Assembly: GCF_015706575.1 (NCBI RefSeq)
Contig: NW_024037059.1
Coordinates: forward strand, 12,437,730-12,501,729
Direction of reading: 5' to 3'
DNA length: 64,000 nucleotides
Source of the DNA: Patiria miniata
Taxonomy: Eukaryota > Echinodermata > Asteroidea > Valvatida > Asterinidae
Part shown: piece by piece, positions 9,690 through 19,307 of the stretch
Layout of the letters: each line of letters starts with the position of its first letter
Numbering within the stretch: position 1 is the first letter of the stretch
Translations under genes and position numbers: made by a program
Notes under the pieces: generated by a model
What the model saw: only the letters and a program-made list of their open reading frames with translations
What the model was told of the DNA's origin: nothing
The model's database searches: none

Positions 9690-9694
9690 GGAAC
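9690..9694. repeat. Target site duplication ggaac (left)
   Basis: The sequence ggaac lies directly before the element end TGTTCTAA and is repeated at 12956-12960 directly after the other end (CATAACA). Five bp is the usual Ty3/gypsy duplication length. Confidence 0.93.
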
Positions 9695-9746
9695 TGTTCT
9701 AAAGACGGCAGGACTCAAGTGTAGCATTCACTGAGAGACGTTTATT
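9695..9746 (-). repeat. 3' LTR remnant (R-U5) of gypsy element 2
   Basis: This 52-bp segment matches 12842-12893 with one mismatch and includes the AATAAA-type polyadenylation signal. On its inner edge it joins pol coding sequence directly. The U3 seen in the 5' LTR is absent here, so the terminal copy was shortened by an internal deletion. Confidence 0.88.
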
Positions 9747-10983
9747 CAGCTCATCTCTGTATGGCCAGTATTCCCTGATACACAAGGGAACTGAGCCTTG
9801 TCCCCTGGCCAGCCTGCTTGGATGACCTGCATCAGCGTTTGTAGGGTTTGGTCAGCGAGCGTTGCCTTTTTGACTCTCTGCAGACGCTCGTCTGTGACGA
9901 AGATGGTTGGTTCCATGTTCTCCAACTCCATGTTGAGCTTCTGCTCCTGAGTGACGGAGAAGATCAGAGAGTCTGGTGTCTGATCTGTGACTTGTCGTGT
10001 TGGCAACAATGCTCGCGACAGTGTATCGCTCAAGTACATTCGCAAACCCTGCTTGTACTCTACGTGTAGTGAGTACTTCTGTAGGCGGAGTCGCATACGT
10101 TGTAGACGGGCTCACCAAGATTGGCTTTCTGAAGATGTTCATCAGAGGTTTGTGGTCGGCGAGCACGAGCACTTTGTTGCGGCCTAGGATGTATTGCTCA
10201 AAGCGCTGTGTGGCGAATACGATTGCCAAACACTCTTTTTCTATTTGAGCATAGTTCTGTGGCAGAAAGTGCTCGTGAGGCGTACGCGACTGGGCGGCCA
10301 TTTTGTGTGATGACGGCTCCTAGCCCAACCTCGGAGCTATCACACTCGATCGCGATGTCTTGGTTGACATCATAGTAGCTCAGTACTGGTGCTTTAGTGA
10401 TGAGCTTCTTGATCTTGTCCAGGGCCTCGTCATGATGTGTCAATCAGTCAAATAGTGGCTCGCATTCTGTGCTCAGTTCCGGCAAGAATTTAGCCAGATA
10501 GGTTACCACTCCGATGAGTCTCAGCACTCCCTGGACGTCTGTAGGGCGAGGCATGTCGAGTATGGCCTTGATATTCTCTGGGTCTGGAGATAGTCCGTCT
10601 GAGCTGAAGACGTGTCCCATGTATGTGGCACTGGGTAGCTTGTACCGTAGTTTGCCTGCGTTCAGCTTCAGATTCCGCTCTCTGCATCTCGAGAGAAGAG
10701 CGGTGAATGCAGCGTCGTGTGAGGCTTCTGCTTCAGCCTGCGTTTCTCCTGAGCCGTAGACGAGGATGTCATCTGCAATCACTGCGATGTTTTCCAGGCC
10801 TTCCAGGCACTCATGGAGCCTGCGCTGGAATTCTTCCGGTGCTGAAGAGATACCAAAGGGCATCCTCAACCAGCGGTAACGCCCGTAAGGCGTCCAAAAT
10901 GTTGTCAGATAACTGGAGGGCTCATCAAGGACGACTTGAAGAAAACCGTCCTTGGCAGAACCAGTAACCTCGGGGCTACTTCG
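9747..10983 (-). pseudogene. Gypsy element 2 RT and RNase H, disrupted
   Basis: Fragments in several frames read in order. They start with RT palm with MPFGISSAPEEFQ and the active-site IADDILVYG (about 10745-10869). Connection motifs YMGHVFSSDGL and YLAKFLPELS follow. An in-frame TGA lies at about 10444. RNase H comes next with IECDSSEVGLGAV, then YAQIEKECLAIVFA, HKPLMNIFRKP and LSDTLSRA. The last coding residues resemble the gypsy motif that precedes the integrase HHCC finger (REYWPYRDEL), and there the sequence jumps to the LTR remnant. Frameshifts at about 10990, about 10300 and about 9790 plus the stop make it non-functional. Confidence 0.85.
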
Positions 10984-10984
10984 T

Positions 10985-12505
10985 CTACGGTGGGAATGGG
11001 GTAATGGCCTTGTTCAGGCCGTGTGGATCCAAGCATACCCTGATTTTGTTTGGCTTTCTGACGACTACCATGTTGTGGATCCACTTGGTAGGCTCAGTCA
11101 CCCGGGCAATGGTGTCTTGGGCTGTCATGCTGTCTAGCTTTCGTTTCAGCTCTGCCCGCACCGGGATGGGTACTCTGCGCCTGGTGTTCTGCGTTGGAGT
11201 GACACTGTGATCAATGTCTATGTGGTAGAGACCTGGTAGCCGACCAAGGCCAGTGAATACGTCTTTGTACTCACTGAGGACCTGTTCCTTGGTTTGAGTC
11301 GGTGACTCTGTCACTGCATGCACTAAGCACTCCTGTGCGAACTGCATTAGTCCCAGAGCTTCTGCTGCTTTACCTGACAGCAGAGATGAGGGGGCATCCT
11401 CCACGATCTCGAAGTGGGTTTTCCTGGTGACCCCTTTGATCTGGCATCTCAAGCTGGCAGCTCCAACAGGATGAATTATTGTGCCATTGTACAGTTTCAG
11501 TTTAGTCTTTGATGGCACCGGAGGCGTGTCACTGAGCTGCTTGTAGTCTGTCAGCTTCATGGTGCTGCAAGTTGCACCAGAGTCTAGCTGAAATCTGATG
11601 GTCTTTGTCAGATCCCTTGTTGGCGTCTCCACTGCTAGCTCAACAGAGTATTGCTGCTTGGGCTTTGACTGCACTGTATAGATGCTTTCGTCGCTGCCAC
11701 TTTCGTCTCCATGCATTTGGTGGAGCTTCTGTGTGGATTTCTGTGGCTGACGTTTGGTGCGGTCTTTGCCCGACGACTGGCAAACCTGCGCATAGTGGTT
11801 GCGTTTTTGGCACTTAGAGCAAGTTGTCCCGTAGGCTGGGCACTTGCCCTTGCTGTGTGATTTGCCACAGTATTTGCAATTTATGTTCGGAGGCTTGCTG
11901 GCTTTTCCAGATTTCTGTGTCCGCTGCTTGTTTTTCACAAAGTGTGCTGTCTCTGCCTCTACCGGATCCATCTGCTGAAGGTGGATCGCTGCCTGTTCAC
12001 TGCTGCGGCATATGTCTATGGCTTTCTGCAATGTCAGTGACGACTCACGCAGCAGACGAGCACGGATGCTGTTGCCTACTACTCCTATGACCAGCCTGTC
12101 TCGGAGCATTTCATCGAGAAGCGCTCCATAATTGCATGTGGTTGCCAACTTTCTCAGCCTGTTCAAAAAAGTGTCAATGTTCTCTTTGGGCTCTTGCTTA
12201 CAGGAGTTAAACATGAATCGTTTGTACACCACATTGCGTTTAGGGTCAAAATGAGCTCCAAGGCTGGTTAGGATTTGCTGTGGTGACTTTCTCTGTTCCT
12301 CTGTTAGTGGCAGATTTTCGTACACTTCATAGCACTCCTTCCCCATAACTGTGAGTAATGTAGCCACATGGATGGAAGTATCTTTCTTATCCAGTTCTGT
12401 GGCCACTAGATAGTTCTGCCAACTTGCCTTGAAAAATTGCCAGTTGGAAACCTGGTCTCCTTTCATGTCCATTTTCGCCGGTGGGGGAATGAGCGAGTGC
12501 GCCAT
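10985..12505 (-). CDS. Gypsy element 2 gag-protease-RT N-terminus
   Basis: I chose the start at the Met-Ala-His codons (12503-12505), because upstream residues of the same frame look like leader. The first 200 or so residues are a gag capsid-like region (WQFFKASWQNYLVATELD onward). Two CCHC-type knuckles follow (CKYCGKSHSKGKC and CSKCQKRNHYAQVC). The retropepsin motif is LDSGATCST. The frame then enters RT fingers (HNMVVVRKPNKIRVCLDP) and is lost by a one-base shift at about 10990. About 507 codons are intact, so this part could still make a gag-protease product if transcribed. Confidence 0.85.
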   Translation of the reverse strand: MAHSLIPPPAKMDMKGDQVSNWQFFKASWQNYLVATELDKKDTSIHVATLLTVMGKECYEVYENLPLTEEQRKSPQQILTSLGAHFDPKRNVVYKRFMFNSCKQEPKENIDTFLNRLRKLATTCNYGALLDEMLRDRLVIGVVGNSIRARLLRESSLTLQKAIDICRSSEQAAIHLQQMDPVEAETAHFVKNKQRTQKSGKASKPPNINCKYCGKSHSKGKCPAYGTTCSKCQKRNHYAQVCQSSGKDRTKRQPQKSTQKLHQMHGDESGSDESIYTVQSKPKQQYSVELAVETPTRDLTKTIRFQLDSGATCSTMKLTDYKQLSDTPPVPSKTKLKLYNGTIIHPVGAASLRCQIKGVTRKTHFEIVEDAPSSLLSGKAAEALGLMQFAQECLVHAVTESPTQTKEQVLSEYKDVFTGLGRLPGLYHIDIDHSVTPTQNTRRRVPIPVRAELKRKLDSMTAQDTIARVTEPTKWIHNMVVVRKPNKIRVCLDPHGLNKAITPFPP

Positions 12506-12830
12506 GGTTAATATGCAGTGCGTGCGTAATGTACACCGCGATGTGTCCGTTACAGGCCTCCGTAGTTTACAGCGAAACGCACGTTGACGACAATGGCGTG
12601 AACTCAACGTGCAATGTATACGTACATGTACAGTCTATCGTTCACAGTGTAATACGCACGTGTTCAATGGCGGGAACTCCGCGTGAAAATTCAGTTTATC
12701 GTTCTCTTGCACAGCCTACCATGTGTGACAGGATCAGTCTGTGCTGCCGACGGATGCCTTGTGATCCGTTCACCAAGATTGCCGAAGATTTTGCCGGTTC
12801 TTTGCGGTAATGGCGCTGGATTCAGCTAAT

Positions 12831-12841
12831 TTCTGACACCA
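12831..12841 (-). promoter_or_regulatory. Primer-binding site of gypsy element 2
   Basis: On the minus strand TGGTGTCAGAA follows the 5' LTR end (ACA) immediately. It starts with the obligatory TGG that pairs with a tRNA CCA end. I cannot assign the tRNA species. Confidence 0.8.
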
Positions 12842-12955
12842 TGTTCTAACGACGGCAGGACTCAAGTGTAGCATTCACTGAGAGACGTTTATTAACAGCC
12901 GGTAATAACATCATAGAATATGGATACGGTGGCCGCGTAATGCCACTCCATAACA
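12842..12955 (-). repeat. 5' LTR of gypsy element 2 (114 bp)
   Basis: On the minus strand it runs TGTTATGG to AGAACA, with AATAAA near the middle. The inner 52 bp are shared with 9695-9746. At 114 bp it is unusually short for a gypsy LTR. Confidence 0.88.
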
Positions 12956-12960
12956 GGAAC

Positions 12961-13873
12961 GAAGACTGAGCCTTATCTTAGCACAGACTATACGATGGTC
13001 GGAGCCAATTGGGTCAGATGTTGAATACGCTTGAGAATCTAGGATGCTGTTTCTCCAACGTTTACGGCACAGGATGAAGTCAATCTGTGACAGGTACTTG
13101 TTAGGTGAACGGTGAGTCCAGAGCTTTTTGGAGGACTTCTGAAATAGTGTGTTGGTAATCAGAAGGTTGTTACGATTAACAAAGTCACTGAGGAGCTGAC
13201 CATTACGGTTGGTAGTAGAGTGGTAGGAGAACTGCCTTGCAACATGAGCGTTGAAGTCCCCTCCGATGACAAGGAGGGCATGTAGGGGAATGGAGGCAAT
13301 TGTGTCATTGAGAAATTTGTAGAACCCAGTAATAGACGCCTCATCACTTGTGTTAGTGGGAGAGTAACAGGAGACAACGTATGTCTTGGGATTGCCTTTG
13401 AAGATGGCGAGCATAATTCTGTCGTTGATCTTAGAGATAGAAGTCAGCAGCGGGAGCAGTGATGTTTGAACAGTTATTGCTACACCACCAACGGCTGCAC
13501 CTTGTCGATTCCGGGTTGCAGAAGAGGTGAAGATGGTTGATGATCCTAAACTAGAGATTCGGATATCAGGGTCTTCAGGTCGATGTACTTGACGGTGCTC
13601 TTGGATGCAGGTAACAGATAGGTTGTAGTCACATATGTGTTTATTAAGTTCCTCTCTTGATGACAGCGAAGAGAGACTTCGACAATTAAGCTGACCAAAA
13701 AGGATGGTTTTCCTAGGTCGAGCAAGACCCTTCCGGAGACTATTTTTATCAGACGATGCCCTCCCAAGAGAGTTTCGGACGCCGTCGTCATAAGACAGAG
13801 TGTCAATAGTTCCGTGAGAGGGCAGATTTGAAGCAGGGGCTTTAACCCTGGTGCTGTAGGTTGAACTCATCAT
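12961..13873 (-). CDS. RTE-like LINE, endonuclease half
   Basis: An apurinic-type endonuclease domain is readable in order: FGQLNCRSL (catalytic Asn), CIQEHR (catalytic Glu), VVSCYSPT, VIGGDFNAH (Asp/Asn), SQIDFILCR and GSDHRIV (terminal Asp-His). It starts with a Met at 13873 and stays open to the insertion site. Its last codons continue in frame into the linker at 9689 once the gypsy element is removed. Together with 7620-9689 this is a nearly complete single-ORF RTE-type LINE, broken only by the gypsy insertion. Confidence 0.88.
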
Positions 13874-13917
13874 GTTTTCTATTATTATAGTATTAGTTTT
13901 CTTTGGTAAACAAATAC

Positions 13918-14116
13918 AGAAGCCAGTTCGTGCCTGGTTTTAAAAGCGAAATAACCCCTAGTATAGTTTTGCAAAATAATAAAATAAATTTGCGAAATAA
14001 CGTAGGCCTAATATTGTGAAGTAACGCAATAGTTTTTCAATCCTCAGAGTGCAGTATTTCGCAATACTATTGCGTTATTTCACAATACTATCGTGTTATA
14101 TTGCAATGCTTTTACA
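13918..14116. repeat. GCGAAATAACGCAAT-type AT-rich repeat
   Basis: Degenerate repeats of gcgaaataacgcaat and its reverse complement fill this stretch. Its opening (gaagccagttcgtgcctggttttaaaa) recurs behind the LRR B exons at about 31.5, 36.1, 42.0, 49.0, 54.7 and 60.0 kb. It is a dispersed family with no coding potential. Confidence 0.7.
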
Positions 14117-14120
14117 TTAA

Positions 14121-14302
14121 AGCCCGGTTCATACTCGGCGCGAAAGCGAAAGCAAACGCGAATTTGAGACGTCATGGCAAGTATTCGCGCTGCTAATTTT
14201 GCAAAAGTTGAACAGATTTCAACTCGGGCGAATATCGCAGCGAATGTTTCATGACGTCAAATTCGCTTCGCATTCGCATTCGCATGAAGTATGAACAGGT
14301 CT
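14121..14302. mobile_element. MITE with TTAA target duplication
   Basis: The 182-bp element has inverted repeats of about 55 bp, starting agcccggttcatact and, on the opposite strand, agacctgttcatact. It is flanked by TTAA at 14117-14120 and 14303-14306. TTAA duplication is typical of piggyBac-type transposition. Related half-copies follow directly at about 14307-14390 and 14572-14620. Confidence 0.8.
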
Positions 14303-14306
14303 TTAA

Positions 14307-14621
14307 AGGCTTGGCGCGAAAGCGAACGCGAATATGTGACGCCAGGGCAAGTGATGCCAGGGCAAGTTTCGCAGCGAACGCTTTATTTCTCCATACTATT
14401 ACGTTATTTCGCAATAAATGTTATTGCATTTCTTTGCAATGGTACGTATTGCATAATAAACTTTTGTTATGGGTTGCAAAACTATTGCGTTATTTCGCAA
14501 TACTTTTGCTTCATTTTGCAATACTACTGGCGTTATTTCACAATACTGTCGCGTTATATTGCAATACTATCAGCGCGAAAGCAACACGAATGTGTGACGC
14601 CTGGGCAAGTTACGCCACACT
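14307..14621. repeat. Half-copies of the TTAA MITE plus AT-rich repeat
   Basis: Sequences such as ggcgcgaaagcgaacgcgaat followed by gccagggcaagt resemble the MITE arm. They are separated by attgcgttatttcgcaata repeats. There is no gene here. Confidence 0.6.
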
Positions 14622-14784
14622 GTTATTTCGGTTGTGTACTATATGAACCTAGCAACCAGTTGTGTAAAAAAATTGAACAAGTTGTGTAATATTTAACACA
14701 AATTTGTGTAAACAACAGTTTACACAACGGGTTGCTAGGTTCATGTAGTACACAACCGTCTAATTTTTACACAACCGAAATAAC
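14622..14784. mobile_element. Fold-back element (about 47-bp arms)
   Basis: The left arm from 14622 (gttatttcggttgtgtact...) pairs with the right arm ending at 14784. Pairing is nearly perfect except for a 19-bp duplication in the right arm that repeats the tacacaaccg end. It is non-coding and sits within the MITE cluster. Confidence 0.75.
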
Positions 14785-15035
14785 AGAGCAGGGTAAGTTT
14801 CGCAGCGAACGCTTTAATTTGCAATAATTTGCGTTATTTCTCAATACTATTGCGTTATTTTGCAATAAATTTTATTGCAATTTTTTTGGCAATGGTAGGT
14901 ATTGCATAATACACTTTTGTAATGTTTTGCAAAACTATTGCGTTATTTCGCAAAACTACAGGGTGAGTAAAAAAACAACGAAACTCAAATGTCGGGACCA
15001 TTGCTTTAGTGAAGTTTTGCATGTAGCATTGTCAA
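14785..15035. repeat. AT-rich GCGAAATAACG-type repeat
   Basis: This continues the degenerate attgcgttatttcgcaa repeats. No gene is visible. Confidence 0.6.
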
Positions 15036-15109
15036 AATCTAGGATAGGATAATTCATAAGCTTTCTTTAGTACAAACGGCTGCCGTACCACATACATCCC
15101 AGGTTTAAC

Positions 15110-17150
15110 ATACATGTACATAGCGCCAAGCTCCATGAGGAATACACCCGCCATGTTTGAAAGAGACCCATTTGCGGAGAAAACTACTGCAAGAGGCGAA
15201 GAGCTAATGGTCAACATCTCCTCCGAACGGCGGCAATGTTGGATTTCTCTCATTGAAACCACAGACATGTCTTAGAACAGTAAGAAAGCCTGGGAACTCA
15301 TCAAAAAGCTAGGCAACGGCCCAAAGAGAAGCCTAACCATGTAACCAACATCACAACTTAACAGCCAATCAAGTTGCACATCAACTACTTCTCAATGGCA
15401 AGGCACCTAAAGCAAAGAGTAAACCCAAACACAAAAACCCAATAGGACAAAATACAAGGATAACACAAGTTTCACGAAACCTTTCTCCATGTCAGAGCTT
15501 GAAACTGGCATATCCAGCCTCAAACCAGGGAAGGCTATTGGATTGGACAACATTGCCACAGAACAAATCAAGCATTTTGGAACTGAAGCTCCTCCAACTA
15601 TTCAACAATTATATGGCAGGCCTGAAAATCCCCAAAATTTGGCGGAAAGCACACGTAATGGCGCTTCTGAAACCAGGCAAAGACCCATCCGACCCAAAAA
15701 GCTTCCGGCCGATCTCTCTCCTGTGCCACTCCTACAAGCTTTTTGAAAGACTCATCCTGAACAGAATCGCTCCACATATAGATGAATAACTTATCCCTGA
15801 ACAGGCAGCCTGGTCAACTTATCAGTCTTACGCAACACATAGAAGATGGCTTTGAGCAGGAATGATAACCGGATCAGTTTTTGTTGACCTATCAGCTGTC
15901 TACGACACTGTAAATCACAGACTCCTGCTATGTAAAATACTCGATATTACCAAAGATGTCCATCTCACAGATCTCATAGAAGCAATGCTTTCTAACCGAC
16001 GCTTCTTTGTTGAACTTGAAGTAAAACCAGAAGACGGGGGAGACAAAAGAAGGGCCTAGTATAATATCTACACCAACGACCAACCGAGAGATAAGGCCAT
16101 ACCAGGCGCGTTATCTATGCAGACCACCAGTGCGTTACCACTCAAAGTAAAGACTTCAAAGAGGTGGAGAACGCCCTCTCTGCACTATGTGGCTACTACG
16201 AAGAAAACATGCTTGAGCAAATCCATCAAAAGCACAAGTGTCTGCTTTCCATCTTAAGAACAAAGAAGCAAACAGACAACTCAAAGTCAAACGGTCTAGT
16301 ACAAAGCTACAGCACAAAACTAATCCAGTTTACCTTGGATTAACATTGGACAGAAGCCAAGGCCCACGTTGAGCAAACCACAACGAAAATCAGCACCCGC
16401 AACAACATTCTCAGCAAGCTCAGCAGCTCCAGATGGGGAGCATGCCCTACTACACTGCGACCCACAGCACTTGCCCTCTGCTTTTCAACGACAGAGTATG
16501 CTTGTCCAGTGTGGGAACGATCTACACATGTCAAGAAGCTAGATTCTGCTTTAAACGCAAGTTGTAGATGTATAACCGGCTGCCTTCAGCCTACAAACTC
16601 TGACAGCCAGTATGCATACTCTTTGGCATCGCACCACCAAATGTGTTGATGGCAGTGGCCATTAGAGCCGAACGGCAGAAGCAAGTCATGGATTACATAC
16701 ACTCACTATATGGGCATACACCCCCACCGAGCCGACTCGAGTCACGTGAGAGTTTTCATTCAACTGTGGAACCCCTTCATACCTCTACAGCAGAGGCACG
16801 ACTCGAAACGTGGAATGGAAATCGCGCCAAACTCACACAACAATTGGACATGAAAATCCCAGCTGCTGAAAGTCTACCTCGAGGTGCCGAGAATAACTGG
16901 CCTATTTAGAAGGCACTCAACCGCCTTCGCACCAGAGTTGGCCGATGTAGGGAATCACTCAGTAAGAGGGGATACACTACATGTCCAACGACATGCAACT
17001 GTGGAACAGAATCTCACACAATGGACCATCTCATGAGATATCCGCTGTTGTCAGAGCCTTGTCTCTCCAAAGATTTAGCCAACAACACCATCACGACACA
17101 GGTCTGTGCTCAACATTGGTTGAGAACAATTTGAGTAGGACACGATAGAA
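15110..17150 (+). pseudogene. Jockey-like LINE reverse transcriptase relic
   Basis: Pieces in several frames form an ordered non-LTR RT of the type usually annotated as jockey-like. There is an N-terminal ERDPF...EELM segment, SSLKPGKAIGLDNI, AHVMALLKPGKDP, FRPISLLCHSYKLFERLILNRI, then GSVFVDLSAVYDTVNHRLLL. The active-site box reads YADH rather than YADD (16113-16124). A C-terminal zinc-ribbon-like CNCG...H..DHL region ends near 17140. Many stops and frameshifts make it a fossil. The N-terminal nucleic-acid-binding and endonuclease regions are missing. Confidence 0.85.
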
Positions 17151-17345
17151 GTACCAGAATTATTGAAATCACTCATGTAATGTTCAAGTTAGGGAATTTT
17201 AAACACAGCCACCGTTTTCAAGTTCTGTCCACGGATCACCAAATGGTAAATGTTGTTTCAGCAAAGCAAAAACAAATCACATAGGGATGTGTGTGAATTG
17301 TCTTCGTTTTGCTGAAAGAACGCACACTTCGCTTGTTCGGTTTTG
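17151..17345. other. Unassigned spacer
   Basis: I see no coding or repeat signal that I can support. It separates two decayed retroelements. Confidence 0.4.
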
Positions 17346-18740
17346 GGCAGGGTCCTATTATAAGTCCTCAAGGCTCGGGGGAGTTTGGTGTGGTCTTTTG
17401 CGGGCACCACACTTGCTTCACTTTCAGATCCACTCACGGACGGACTCCTTTAGCTTATACCAGTAGAGCTGGCGTTTTGTCTTTCTGATTGTCTTGTTTG
17501 ACACCAAGATGAGCAGATGTTACGGCATTATGGGTAGCTCGTAAGTCGTAACACAGTATTTTTCAGCTAGTCGAGGACTACGAGCTGAAGATATGACTTT
17601 GTTCTGTCGGAAGTTACCGCCGTTCATACAGTATTCCGTTCTGCAAGGTCTTTGACGAGCCACTGTGTCTCTACAGGGACGTTGGGGTGATTGATCCAAC
17701 CACTCAAGTACAACTTTCAGTTCTGAGTCTGCTCTTTGCATCACAGCAATTTTCTCCGAGGTACATAAACGTTGACCCACGATGCGGTATGTCCGTCACT
17801 TGAACCGGTGTTAGTGACCATCTCTGTCTCTGTCATCCGGCTTTTCAGTCAGATTAAATTGTTCTGCACTTTGCAATCCGGTACTTACACCGGTACTGCA
17901 TTCTTGCCGGGAACAGAGGGCGAGTCGCAGTTCTTCCCTTTCTTACTGAGTCAGTGGCGTTTTTCGCACGTTTTGGTCGCATGGCCCGAATGGCGGCGGA
18001 CAAGTAAAGGGTGTCCGGGAGTTTCTCCAGTAGGCGAGTCTGTGTTTGCAAAATAGCAGATCGGAATTCTTTCCCTACTGCCGACGCTGAACTTCAATGC
18101 ACGAGCGCCAAATATGCCCAACTAGGCTGCGCACACCACCAAGTAGGAGTGCTATACCACTGTTACCATCAGTATGAGAACTGTCACGAATGATACGGGC
18201 TTGAATATTTCGGAGGTGACGTCACTGCACGGATGTGGCACTTAGTGAGCATGTTCTGAGGGGTTTGAGCTTCAGCAGAGTTAGTGTTGATGCTTCTGGT
18301 CGATAGATGGATAAACGTTGTCGACTTTATTGAAATGAGACCACTGCTCACTTTTAGCGCCGTACTTGTCACAATCGTTGGGGTAGCACGGCACCCTGGA
18401 GATCTCGAGAGGGCGTCAGCATTGCCGTGTTTCTGCCCTGCGCGATGTTCAATTATAAAGTCAAACTTCATTGTTATAGGCTCTAACAATGTGCCAAAAA
18501 CAAACTTTTTTTTTTGCGTAATCAATATCTCAGGGGAATTTTCGTGAGTGGAGTAAATTTTACAATCGTTTTGAACGATGTCAAGTCTCATTATTCGCCC
18601 CTGTTTTGAATTTTCAGTTGCTTCGGCATGTCTGCCGAAATAGCTCTTGTTTCCATTAAAATGTTTTTCCTCCCCATTCCCCGCCTTCTTTTTCAGACTC
18701 CTCTCCATAGGGTTTGTACACGTTTTTCTTCCACCAATAC
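17346..18740 (-). pseudogene. Gypsy pol relic (RNase H to integrase finger)
   Basis: On the minus strand, residues around 18400-18500 read KFDFIIEHRAGQKHGNADAL followed by SR, the diagnostic end of Ty3/gypsy RNase H. At 17520-17780 a linker reads ADSELKVVLEWLDQSPQRP. Further on (about 17350-17470) a broken YWYKLKESVREW segment with Cys-containing sequence resembles the integrase zinc-binding finger. The pieces are interrupted by stops and by unrecognised sequence, so this is a degraded element without visible LTRs. Confidence 0.75.
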
Positions 18741-18890
18741 ACTTTGGCCCTTTCGTCAATCTGATTGACTTTAGACTTGGCACACACGTATACTACCACC
18801 CACAGATGGTCTCTGACGATTTTCGTTGCGATTACGTCGTCGTTTGCCGTGGGAAAATTGAAGTGAGATCATGTTGACGTCATCACATGT

Positions 18891-19307
18891 CTAAGGCCCA
18901 GGCACGGCTCTACGGGGGGGGGGGGAGCGCGGGGGGGGGCTAGGGGGCTTTAGCCCCCCCCCCCCAATTTTTGTCTAGCCCCCCAAAAATAAATTCCGTA
19001 AAAAAAAATGCATTAGCAAAAAGAAGGATTGTGATGTACATGCGAACGGTCTCCCCCAAAGAAATAGTCGTGACAAGGGTGCATTTGTAGTTAATATAGT
19101 TTGAATGATTTTAGGATTTTATTGGCGCTCCCCATTGAAAATATGGCATGAGCCCCCCCCCCCCCCTTATTGATTTTCGGAGGCCTAAGTGTTTGAAGAA
19201 AATAACCGGTCTACAATTCAGCACGCCTCCTTGAAAAAACAATTCTGGATCCACCCTGCTAGCCCCCCCCCCCAAATATTGGTTCTAGAACCGCGCCTGC
19301 TAAGGCC
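18891..19307. mobile_element. Non-autonomous hAT element with 8-bp TSD
   Basis: Element 18899-19299 begins CAGGCACGGCTCTA and ends with the inverted form (tagaaccgcgcctg). It is flanked by perfect 8-bp duplications ctaaggcc (18891-18898 and 19300-19307), the hAT signature. Long G and C runs sit just inside both ends and internally. No transposase is encoded. Confidence 0.9.

Larger units (their letters stand above)
9695..12955 (-). mobile_element. Gypsy element 2, inserted in the RTE-like LINE
   Basis: This is a 3,261-bp Ty3/gypsy-like element bounded by TG...CA and perfect 5-bp target duplications. Order on the minus strand is 5' LTR, primer-binding site, gag-protease, reverse transcriptase, RNase H, then the 3' LTR remnant. 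Integrase and the U3 of the 3' LTR are missing. It sits in the linker between the endonuclease and RT of the LINE, in the same orientation, and the LINE frame is continuous if the element and one duplication are skipped. Gag and pol sequence is of the type annotated in databases as K02A2.6-like. Confidence 0.92.
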
